DNA from: Nemertoderma westbladi
Taxonomy: Eukaryota > Xenacoelomorpha > Nemertodermatida > Nemertodermatidae
Direction: 5' to 3'
NCBI GenBank assembly: GCA_032718475.1
Contig: JAUCBJ010002135.1
Coordinates: 1 to 36,111, forward strand
Length of the DNA: 36,111 nt
Positions 1-8,330 of this stretch are shown here, piece by piece. The position numbers and the translations under genes were made by a program. How positions within the stretch are numbered: position 1 is the first letter of the stretch; each line of letters opens with the position of its first letter. The notes below the pieces were generated by a model, which did not search any database, was not told where the DNA came from, and was given only the letters and a program-made list of their open reading frames with translations.

Positions 1-410
1 AGTCCTCCTACCTCCTGCCGGAAGTCCTCCCACTTCCTATCGGAAGTCCTCCCCCTTCCTGCCGGAAGTCCTCCCACCTCTTACCGGAAGTCCTCCCACC
101 TCCTACCGGAAGTCCTCCCACCCCCTACCGGAAGTCCTCCCACCTCCTGCCAGAAGTCCTCCCACCTCATACCGGAAGTCCTTCCCCTCCTGCCGGAAGT
201 CCTCCCACCTCCTACCAGAAGTCCCCCCCCCCTCCTGCCGGAAGTCCTCCCACCTCCTACCGGAAGTCCTCCCCCTCCTGCCGGAAGTCCTCCCCCCTCC
301 TACCGGAAGTCCTCCCACCTCCTACCGGAAGTCCTCCCACCTCCTACCGGAAGTCCTCCCCCCTCCTGCCGGAAGTTCTCCCACCTCCTACCAGAAGTCC
401 TCCCACCTCC
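1..410. repeat. 22-bp minisatellite with ACCGGAAGT cores
   Basis: About 18 imperfect copies of a pyrimidine-rich unit of roughly 19-22 bp (core CTACCGGAAGTCCTCCCAC) run from the window edge to about 410, so the left end of the array is not seen. Most copies keep CCGGAAGT and vary between TACCGG and TGCCGG. The long minus-strand reading frame across it (Gly/Arg/Trp-rich) only reflects the repeat and is not a gene. Confidence 0.93.
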
Positions 411-530
411 TTTTCATCTTCTCACATTTACTACTGTAGTTCCATGTCTGGCCGTCAAAAGAAAACAACATATTGTTGTCTATCTCAATGTCAAAAGCGA
501 TCATATCAGATTAATTTTACTTAATAATTT

Positions 531-818
531 TTAATTGGTGGACTTACAGTTAGAATTTGTTAAGAATTTATCTAACTTACAGTGATTATTAAGAAAACCG
601 CTTCGCTTAGTTGTTCTACAACAACACCACAAACATAGTACACATAATGCTATCGTTGCTACAACTAGCGCCGCTATGACAACTATCAACCATGTTGCTA
701 TGGTAACTTCATCTTTTCGCTCATCTTGGACCACTTTGTCTCTATTATCTGTCCAACTCTGCCCTTCCAAAACGCAGAATATTGTAAATAAAAATGTTTG
801 AAATACTCGAAACATCAT
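531..818 (-). CDS. candidate small type-I membrane protein (exon)
   Basis: This 95-codon minus-strand frame has a coherent secreted/membrane architecture. Residues 1-21 look like a signal peptide (Met-Met-Phe-Arg, then a Phe/Leu/Ile/Cys-rich core). A short charged ectodomain (about 22-42) follows, then a strong transmembrane segment (about 43-66) running into a Cys-rich juxtamembrane stretch (CLWCCC) and basic residues. After that the frame becomes uninformative. A consensus splice donor (GTAAGT on the minus strand, plus 575-580) lies where the sequence stops looking protein-like, so the real exon may end near 581. I do not recognise the family. The architecture is better than expected for a random AT-rich frame, but no second exon is identified and a chance frame remains possible. 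Confidence 0.4.
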   Translation of the reverse strand: MMFRVFQTFLFTIFCVLEGQSWTDNRDKVVQDERKDEVTIATWLIVVIAALVVATIALCVLCLWCCCRTTKRSGFLNNHCKLDKFLTNSNCKSTN

Positions 819-1820
819 TCACATTAAAGTCCAAAACTTATTGCCAGACCAGTCAACGAAGTTTTCATATAATACCGGTAATCAGTACCAAATTAAATTT
901 AATAATAATATAATAGACACATAGACCCTTAGACACTCTTGGTCTATGACTAATAACATTAAGTAATAGGCTATATGACATGTACCTAACTAATATAGTT
1001 AATAATAAATTTAAAACAATAACTTATTCAGTACATTATATACAATGTAGTTGGTTATTATTATCCAATATATTATTTGTTGTTTTATCTCCTGATTAAT
1101 TAAACCCAATTCATTTAAATTATTTATTTGTCGATGTTACCGTTATCAGTAGATAACAGAGTTGAAGGAAAAAGTACAAACACACCCTTTCTAAATATTG
1201 TTTATGTGTCGATAAAATTCACAACATTTGCAACAACTAGTGAAAAATATTGTCAATTAAATTGCGCACATGTAGAAAATACATATATCGTAATTTGTTT
1301 GGCAACCATGAAAACTAACTCCATTACGACCCTACCTGCATCAAATGATAATCTGACATAATCATTGATTGAACTTATTCGAATTCGAAATACCAGTTGA
1401 CTAAATATAAGCGTCTGTAATTTTGAGACAATCCATCTATTTTGCTTCCACCGCCACATAATATATATCCAACCATAGCCATGACTATTTACACAAATTA
1501 TTAATATGATAATTATCATTAATTTACTGCTTTAGAAGTGTATAACAAAGTCTATTTGTAGCCTTCTGATACCACTCACGGGCTACAGTAGCACAAAGTC
1601 CAAATGGTGCTGTTGGTTTAAATAATAACTATGTAGCAGATAATTAGACAATATTACACGGTATTGTGCGTAATGGAACCTCAACCAGTTCCCAAAGTTC
1701 TACAAATGTGAACGTTTATTACTGGAAAGGGTTTGTCTTCTACAAATTGTAACTGGCATAGAATTTTGGTAGAGTTCTGTTGCGATAGAAGAGGGGTCTG
1801 AAGCCCGGGCACATACATCA
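819..1820. other. AT-rich non-coding stretch
   Basis: Very AT-rich sequence. Short frames on both strands (1128-1361 plus, 1253-1519 minus, 1681-1911 minus) show no domain, codon bias or recognisable motif. It could hold the promoter of the minus-strand frame at 531-818, but no TATA box or initiator can be singled out. Nothing else is supported. Confidence 0.6.
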
Positions 1821-1822
1821 GA

Positions 1823-1918
1823 ACGCTGTATACTCTACTGATATATAAAAAACAAAAAGAGTGAGTGCAAAGAAAGAGAAAGCCATATGGATCAGAACAC
1901 TGTATACTCAACAGTAGA
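1823..1918. repeat. ~77-bp tandem repeat, left part (LINE target site)
   Basis: ATCAGAAC.CTGTATACTC recurs at about 1828 and 1889, separated by a GATATATAAAAAACAAAAAG-type spacer and AAAGCCATATGG. The same unit reappears at 6747-6845 beyond the LINE, which shows that the LINE split a pre-existing short tandem repeat. Confidence 0.7.
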
Positions 1919-3270
1919 CAAACTTAAACTAGAAAGTTTTTATGATGACTTCACAAATATCTGTAAGGATAACCTTCCCTCCGTGGTTGTACAAAAACGA
2001 GATGTTCCAAAGAAACCTTGGCTCACAAAATCGCTAATTTTAGGAATAAAAAAGAAAAACTTATTATACGCAATATATTCTAAATCGCCCACAACTGAAA
2101 ATCATAATCGTTACAAATTATACCGAAATAAATTAACCACACTACTTAGAGCAGCTGAAAAACAATACTACAACTCCGAATTCAATAAAAATTCTAATAA
2201 TATGCGTAAGACTTGAAAAACATTAAACTCTTTATTACACCGTTCTGAAAAAACATCAACACCAAAGAGACTAAACGTGGACAAAGACGGGAAAATTATT
2301 TCTCTCTCCAATCCAGCTGATATAGCCAACGCCTTTAACAATTTCTTTTCCAACATTGGTCCTCAACTTGCTTCACAATTTACTTCAAGTTCTCGTTGTC
2401 CTACTCGCCACGTAAGACATCCCAAATCCATTTCCTTCGGACTTTCAGAAACATCTCCCGCTGAAATTCATTACATCATTTTACAATTAGATGAGAAGTG
2501 CGCCTCCAATGACGATTTTCAGATTTCTTTAGTAAAGCTTGCGGCCCCGTTTATATCTACTCATTTATGTAGCTTGATTAATCCCAGTTTACGAGTAGGG
2601 CATTTTCCTGATTGTCATAAGTTAGCAAAGGTTATTCCTGCTTATAAGGGTGGTAACCCATTTTTTCCTACAAACTACCGTCCAATCTTCCTCCTCCCTG
2701 TTTTGCATAAAATTTTCGAAACAGTTTTATACAACCAGCTTATAACATACCTTAATAAATTCAATGTAATTTCGCGTAATCAATTCGGCTTCCGGAAAAA
2801 ATTCACCACATCATATGCAGTAATAAATATAGTGGAGTCAATTCGAAATGCTCTCGATAATCAGCAATCCTCTTGTTTAGTATATATAGACCTCCGTAAG
2901 GAATTTGATACTCTTGACCACTCCATCCTTATAAAGAAACTGCAGTCATATTGTATACGCGGAACCCCTCTGTCTATTTTCTCAGGTTACTTATCCAATC
3001 TCAAACAGTTTGTTTCATTAGGTGTTACGCCATCTTTAGTTAATTCAATCACCTGTGTGGTATCCCGCACTAGGCCCTATCCTTTTTTTACTTTATATAA
3101 ATGCTCTCCCAAATGCAACGTCCCTCATTACCACACTGTTTGCAGACGATACATCTCTCATGCTCCATAATAGTAACATAATCAGATTAACTAATACTAT
3201 AAATACCGAAAGTAATTTAATTAATGATTGGCTGATAGATAATAAATTAACCTTAAACACCGATAAAACA
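1919..3270 (+). pseudogene. LINE ORF2 remnant: linker plus reverse transcriptase fingers/palm
   Basis: Translation gives the pre-RT linker (PWLTKSLI, then the Lys-rich YAIYSKSPT region) and RT motifs: KLAKVIPAYKGGN, TNYRPI.LLPVL.KIFE, NQFGFRKKFTTSYA, the palm block YIDLRKEFDTLDHSIL, and the catalytic FADD box at 3139-3150. Defects are visible: an in-frame TGA at 2214-2216 where the family usually has Trp, and a frameshift near 3055, because LGPILFLLYINAL is in a different frame from the upstream palm. The original reading frame resumes after the 3271-5664 insertion. In life this protein would have copied its own RNA at a nicked target site. This copy cannot. Confidence 0.88.
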
Positions 3271-4143
3271 CGTTGTGGGGTCTTCGAGCAGCACGTGTTC
3301 AAATGTTCAATGACTGAGCAGCGACTAATTAACACATTTATGAGAGAATCATTGACCAGCTACCGACAGACCAATATTGTGACATAGTTTAATGTTTGAT
3401 TCAATTAGAGGCACAAATTAAAAAGGCTACAAATATATAAGGGTGAAGAATTAAATTAGTCACCCATTAAAAGGTAGCCAAATATAAGTTGCAATCTATA
3501 TAAATTGTTAAATTCAGTAGTGTGCGTGTGTATTGATTCCGTAGATTTCATGTTGAAATAGCGTTCATTAATTCAATTTCTAATTAATTATTCAGGCATA
3601 CTAATACACACATTAAATTAGTTCGTGTGTGTTAAGTGTGTAAGATTTTATTGTTTCGTCACGAAACCATTAGGGCACAGAAACTGACGGATTCTTCGCG
3701 AATTTCGCAAACGTCGCAAACTTCGGGAATTTTTTCTACAATTTTGACTCCTTAAGCAAAAGAGTCCCGAATGAGTTTTTTAACCTTTATTTTTTGTGAT
3801 TTTGAGTGCTTTTTTATATTAGTGAATGTTCTAGAACCTTAGTAGATTTTTTATGGTAGCTAGTATTTTTTACTATCTAGTAATTTTTGGAAATTATTTT
3901 GGTCATTAATATATTCTTCAACAGTTTAACCTGAAATATCATGGACTTTCACATTTTTTATAATTTCAAAAAATACTAGCTAGCAAAAAAACACTAGCTA
4001 TCATAAAAAACATAGCTACTAATGTTGTAGAACTTTCACCAATACCAAAAAAATTAAAAAACTCTAAAAAAGGATTGGTGAAAAATGGCTGGGGTGTCGA
4101 CAGGGCGAAGTAGGGACCGTGTTGCTTAACCCCTTAGAGCCTA

Positions 4144-4196
4144 TGACGTCCACTGCACGTCACAATGGACAGCACGAAGACGTGCAGTGCACGTCA
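4144..4196. repeat. 18-bp-stem hairpin
   Basis: TGACGTCCACTGCACGTC (4144-4161) and GACGTGCAGTGCACGTCA (4179-4196) pair over 18 bp with one mismatch around a 17-nt loop. It is subterminal in the TIR element and could be a transposase binding site or just a structural remnant. Confidence 0.85.
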
Positions 4197-4373
4197 TGCT
4201 GGAATACATGTTTTATTAGAAGGCTCTTGGTCTAGGTATACTGGTGGATAGTATTAATGACATTTATTGCTCTTCGTGGCAAAAAATCCATTCTGTACTG
4301 TAGATAGGCTGTATTGTAGACTGTATTATTAGTGTTAGGTATATGGCGTAATGCCAACCACAGTGCAGTAGTT

Positions 4374-4912
4374 CAGACTGACAGAGAGACCGACAGACAG
4401 ACAGACTAGATTTATGTAAACGTGTAAACTGACACCAAAAAAGAAATCAGCAACCCTTAAAACCCCCATAACGAGAATGTTGGTTAGTTAGTATACTTTC
4501 TTAAGTTTTCACAGACTGACTGACAGAAAGACCGACAGCCAGACAGACTAGATTTTTTTAAACGTGAAAACTGACATCTGAAATAAAATTAGCACCCATT
4601 AAAACCCCATAACGAGAATGTTAGTTAGTTTGTATTCTTTTTTAAGTTTTGACAGACTGACTGACTGACAGAAAGACCGACAAACAGACAGACTAGATTT
4701 ATGTAAACCTGTAAACTGACATCAGAAATGAAATCAGCACCCCTTAAAACCCCCATAGCGAGAATGTTAGTTAATTTGAATTATCTTTTATGTTTTGACA
4801 GACTGACTGACAGAAAGACCGACAGACAGACAGACTAGATTTATGTAAACGTGAAAACTGACATCAGAAATGTAATCAACACTCTTAAAAACCCCCATAG
4901 CGAGAATGTTAG
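4374..4912. repeat. four copies of a ~140-bp tandem repeat
   Basis: Each copy starts with CAGACTGACTGACAGAAAG, passes through ACAGACAGACTAGATTTATG, an AACTGACATCAGAAATGAAA-like block and AAAACCCCCATA.CGAGAATG, and ends with GTTAGTTAGT plus a T-rich tail. Copies begin near 4374, 4512, 4653 and 4799. A diverged relative of the AACTGACAT.GGAAATGAAATCAAC block lies at about 8878-8930. Confidence 0.85.
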
Positions 4913-5565
4913 CGACAAGTTTTAATGATTAACCATATTTCGTAAGATATATTTTAAAACATTTATTTAATGCAATAACTGAATAACCAGATAACGGAAA
5001 GACAAACCGAATTGAAACTTTTAATTACTAATAATAATTGTGGTGAGAGGTGATGGAAATCAAGAATATATGTTATGTTATGGAGCACGCGTTGGTTGGC
5101 ACAGGCAAATGAATTGATGTCTGTTGAGATGTATTGAAGGAGCACTATTCCTTCTACTGGACTACTATGTCCTTGTGTACTAGCCTAGGCACTGGCTTGG
5201 TCAAAGACTTTAGCTTGCAGTAATGTAAAACTTCAAGAAATATTATTGGGCACGGCTGCCCTTGCCGTGCCTTAGGCTCTATGGGGGAGAATGGAATCAG
5301 CGTATGAATTTACAATGTTAATTATGTTTAAATCAATTAAAAATACATTTATTAACGCAAATCACTTGAAAAAATAAAAAACTATAATGGAATGGGGTAC
5401 GTGGATTCCAGATATCTAATTTCTGTGCAAAATAACTTTAATCGTATGGTGCTAAACAATTAATTTCCATGGAGAGACCGTTCAAAATGACTCAACCATA
5501 CAATTTAGCAGTTAGCTGAAGATATTAACTTCGATTATGGCTTCCGACATTTATGGCTTCCGACA

Positions 5566-5596
5566 CACTGACACACACACACACACACACACACAG
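5566..5596. repeat. AC dinucleotide microsatellite
   Basis: About 14 AC units directly before a short unique stretch at the right end of the LINE-splitting insertion. Confidence 0.9.
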
Positions 5597-5667
5597 ACTT
5601 TTGAAAAACTGCCATAGTGTAATTATATCAGTTCGCTGATGGCTCGCCATACGTGTCTCGCCCCACA

Positions 5668-6292
5668 GAATACTCCATATTTACATTCTCGCAAAATTTC
5701 AACTTACCAAGCACAACAATTAATATCAACAACAAACCCATCAGATATACGTCCGCTGCAAAATACTTAGGCATAATTATAGATGATAAACTCACATTTA
5801 AGGCGCACATTAAATACATACTTAAATTTCTAAAACAGGTGGACTGTTCTATAAACTTCGACATATACTTTCTAGAGATTTACTCCGCATGCTTTTTAAT
5901 ACATTAATTTATCCTTACATTTTCTATGGCTTGATTGTTTGGGGCGGCACTTACAAATCCAACACAGATAATTGAAAATAAAAATCAATAAGATATTGCG
6001 TTGTATCACATTTAATCATCCTCAATCCTCATCCTATCCCATCTACCAACAATTACGCATCCTACCTCTAGATCTCCTCTATAAATACCAGGTGCTAATA
6101 CTCATGTTTGAAGTCCATAATAATCCCTCTGGCCTGTTGTATCATTTACCTCCGGCTCGTTTGGATATTCGCCATCTTTCATTATCTATGCAAGGGCCAC
6201 TTTTGTGGAACTCATTATCACAACTTATTAGGGACAGTCGAAGCCTGGCGATATTTAAGAAAAAATTAAAATACCACTTACTGCAGATATGA
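5668..6292 (+). pseudogene. LINE ORF2 remnant: C-terminal thumb region
   Basis: Downstream of the insertion the LINE protein continues with KYLGIIIDDKLTFKAHI, the typical post-FADD block of CR1/L2/Jockey RTs. It then shifts frame near 5900-5970 and ends with LDLLYKYQVLILMFEVHN and a terminal block (GPLLWNSLSQLIRDSRSL, FKKKLKYHLL) characteristic of the C terminus of these LINE proteins. The stop at 6290-6292 is probably the natural end. At least one frameshift or small deletion makes it non-functional. Confidence 0.85.
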
Positions 6293-6746
6293 TTTTAAAC
6301 CATTTCAATTTTAATAGCATACATATAATTATAATTTTTTTTTCATACACAACACATTCTCCCCAATTGGTTATCAACAACTTGCGTTATATAAATATAT
6401 TTTCCTTTACATATTTTGCGTCATATATATAGTTTCATACTTTTTTTCTTTACATATACATTCTCCCATATTGGTTATCTGTCTTGTATACCACAAATTT
6501 ATTTTTTACATGCAGGTAAAAACAAATATTTATAAAATTCCGACAGCAGTCAACCGCACCGCACGCACCTATCTGTATAATTAAATTTACTTTAAACATT
6601 ATAGAACTCTCCAGATGCAGGGGTGAGCTAAACCTACACTAGCTATGCTATAGCGGAAGCTCACACCAATCAACCCAGCAATCAATTTTGTAGGGTATTG
6701 TGCATTATTTTTATTTTATATTTTGGAGGAAATAAATAAATAAATA

Positions 6747-7000
6747 AGTAGATCGGTGTGATATAGGAAGAACAAAATGAGTGAGTGTAAAGAAAGCCAT
6801 ATGGATCAGAACGCTCTATACTCAACAGTAGATCGGTGTGATATATAAAAAAATTGTTAAAAAAAGGGAGATAATGGATATCAATTGATATTACGATAAA
6901 AAAATTGGAAGGACCCGTATTATGTATGTAGTTATAGTTAGTGGGGTAAGTAAGACAGTTGGTCGTGGTTCCGTCTGTCCGTAGCATGGCGTATTGTAGC
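6747..7000. repeat. ~77-bp tandem repeat, right part, and non-coding spacer
   Basis: GTAGATCGGTGTGATATA occurs twice (6749, 6829), with AAAGAAAGCCATATGGATCA and a TATACTCAACAGTAGA block between. This continues the unit interrupted by the LINE (compare 1823-1918). Beyond 6860 the sequence is unremarkable AT-rich spacer before the NSA2 3' end. Confidence 0.65.
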
Positions 7001-7064
7001 CTTGAAAGAAAGTTGTAAATATTGGTTCCTGTATAAGACGGCAAGTTATATTAGGATGGCATAT

Positions 7065-7081
7065 TTTAATCACTATTTAAT
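7065..7081 (-). terminator. candidate poly(A) signals for NSA2
   Basis: Read on the minus strand, two ATTAAA hexamers (plus-strand TTTAAT at 7065-7070 and 7076-7081) lie 35-50 bases beyond the NSA2 stop codon. ATTAAA is the commonest variant poly(A) signal. No canonical AATAAA is closer. Confidence 0.4.
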
Positions 7082-7115
7082 TTACATAGGAATTACAAAC
7101 GAAGAAAAAATAAGC

Positions 7116-7898
7116 TTACACCAACATAACTGCATTTATAACCCCGTCATTCTCAGGATTGTTTGTGACCTGGGCGTATTTACCCCAGACAACCTTCCCT
7201 CCTTGAGTCACTAGACCCAACTCGCTAACATTCACCTCCAGCACAGTTCCCTTGGTAACCACCCCCAATGAGGTGTAGAGAGAGGAACCGGGGTTCTTTT
7301 TAACCCCAATGATCGGCAGATAGAAGGTTGCCTTCAGTTCGGGGTGGGTGACGTGGGCCTTCTTAAATCGCAACGCCATTGGCCGAATAAAACGCTCGTA
7401 TTTCGGCGGTTTCCGTGTGAATCCATCACCCACGAACGTTACCTTGGTTACCATACGTTTCCATGACTTTTTCTTCCGTTTGCCGGTGGCTATCGCTCGG
7501 AATACTTCATCCTGACCTTGTGCCCGCACCTTTGGTATCGGTACGTCCCACTTACCGGCTTTCTCTTTACGTTTCTGTTTTATCATATTACTGAGAACCT
7601 TCCCTCGAGTCTGCCCCTCCCGATCAAGTAAATAGGCGGGAACCGCCCCCTCCGGACTTATCTTATCATTTTTCTTCCGAGTTTGTCTTTCCTCGTGCGC
7701 CTTTATAGTCTTTTTCATTTGCACTTTCTCTGAGTGTCTTTTTTTGTGCAGCAGTTTCGCTTTGAGGCCCCTGGCTTTCTTAGCTTCGATGGCGCGATCG
7801 TGGGGTTGGCGACTGAGTTTCTTACGCTTGCGTTCCTGGTAGTCGAGTCGGTAGCCATGGCGTTTACGGAACTCCTCAATATGTTCGTTCTGAGGCAT
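7116..7898 (-). CDS. NSA2: ribosome biogenesis protein NSA2 (complete, single exon)
   Basis: NSA2 is a nucleolar assembly factor that rides on pre-60S particles and is needed for 27S/ITS2 pre-rRNA processing. The 260-codon frame matches the full length usual for eukaryotic NSA2. It begins [20 protein letters not shown], carries the Lys/Arg-rich N-terminal half (to about residue 120, with clustered nuclear-localisation-type basic runs) and includes the near-invariant [13 protein letters not shown] and [17 protein letters not shown]. It then has the S8e-like C-terminal domain with [35 protein letters not shown] and the terminal [14 protein letters not shown] block. No stop, frameshift or intron interrupts it, and base composition is much less AT-rich than its surroundings. 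The start at 7896-7898 aligns with the family start. CTTTTCAG lies directly before it on the minus strand, so a 5' non-coding exon joined there is possible. It may be the native gene or an intact retrocopy. No poly(A) tract or flanking duplication is evident. Confidence 0.96.
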   Translation of the reverse strand: MPQNEHIEEFRKRHGYRLDYQERKRKKLSRQPHDRAIEAKKARGLKAKLLHKKRHSEKVQMKKTIKAHEERQTRKKNDKISPEGAVPAYLLDREGQTRGKVLSNMIKQKRKEKAGKWDVPIPKVRAQGQDEVFRAIATGKRKKKSWKRMVTKVTFVGDGFTRKPPKYERFIRPMALRFKKAHVTHPELKATFYLPIIGVKKNPGSSLYTSLGVVTKGTVLEVNVSELGLVTQGGKVVWGKYAQVTNNPENDGVINAVMLV

Positions 7899-8330
7899 CC
7901 TGAAAAGATCTACCGCGAATACAATTACAGCGTTCCTGTTCTGGTACTGCTGTACTGGTTTCTGGATTTACTGGTTTATCGTGAACAACTAGCAGCACAG
8001 TGATCCCAAATGACAGACAGGCAGCAGGACTGAAAGACCAAACCTGTAGCCACTACCTGACTACCGGCTGACCGGTACAATCCACAATACAGGTGCTTGC
8101 AGGCTTGTGTGTTGTGTGTGTACAGAACCGGAGAACGGCAGCTTACAATAACGATAAAGGTAGGCCTACCTACTTGTCTCTGCAGGGGACGCATATCATA
8201 TTGAGCATTGAGGTCAGCCTGGGGAAGTATTTCTGGGCTTCTAATTGGCTGTTCCATAAATAAGTTCACCTCATTCGTTAACACGCTCCGATAGCCAAAA
8301 GAAGTGTCTGTTCGGCCTAATAATAGCCAG
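7899..8330 (-). promoter_or_regulatory. 5' flank of NSA2, possible upstream exon/promoter
   Basis: On the minus strand CTTTTCAG abuts the ATG and resembles a 3' splice site, suggesting an intron between a 5' UTR exon and the coding exon. The region to about 8330 is less AT-rich than its surroundings, and an ATTGG box (inverted CCAAT; 8244-8248 on the plus strand) is present. No TATA box or start site can be assigned. Confidence 0.3.

Larger units (their letters stand above)
4130..5286. mobile_element. nested non-autonomous TIR element (piggyBac-like left end)
   Basis: The left end CCCCTTAGAGCCTAT, preceded by TTAA at 4126-4129, pairs with the right end TTAGGCTCTATGGGG (two mismatches over 15 bp). 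A TTAA target and a CCCY terminus are typical of piggyBac, but no TTAA follows the right end, so the assignment is tentative. Just inside the left end is a long hairpin (4144-4196). The interior carries four copies of a ~140-bp tandem repeat. There is no coding capacity. Confidence 0.5.
3271..5664. mobile_element. 2.4-kb TIR-type insertion splitting the LINE
   Basis: The LINE reading frame is intact on both sides when this segment is skipped, which fixes the boundaries near 3270 and 5665. The left end reads CGTTGTGGGGTCTTCGAGCA and the right end ACGTGTCTCGCCCC, so GTGGGG/CCCCAC are inverted termini. ACA flanks both sides (3268-3270, 5665-5667), either a 3-bp target duplication or part of the terminus. 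The same ends recur on the short element at 26285-26903. No transposase is seen. The interior is built of other repeats (inverted TAGCTAG-rich arms at about 3830-4020, a nested TIR unit at 4130-5286, and an AC microsatellite). Confidence 0.7.
1919..6746 (+). mobile_element. 5'-truncated non-LTR retrotransposon (CR1/L2/Jockey-like LINE), interrupted
   Basis: The element starts inside the linker between endonuclease and reverse transcriptase, continues through RT and the C-terminal thumb region, and ends in a 3' UTR of about 450 bp with an (AAAT)n tail at 6731-6746. The hexamer AGTAGA occurs immediately before (1913-1918) and after (6747-6752), consistent with a 6-bp target duplication. A 2.4-kb insertion at 3271-5664 splits it. 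In the 3' UTR, GGTGAGCT and AGCTCACACC (about 6623-6668) can form the stem-loop often seen at LINE 3' ends. Truncation, stops and a frameshift make it dead. Confidence 0.85.

Noticed and set aside
103-318. Gly/Arg/Trp-rich minus-strand frame at the left edge
   Set aside because: It is a reading of the 22-bp minisatellite, with no start context or homology.
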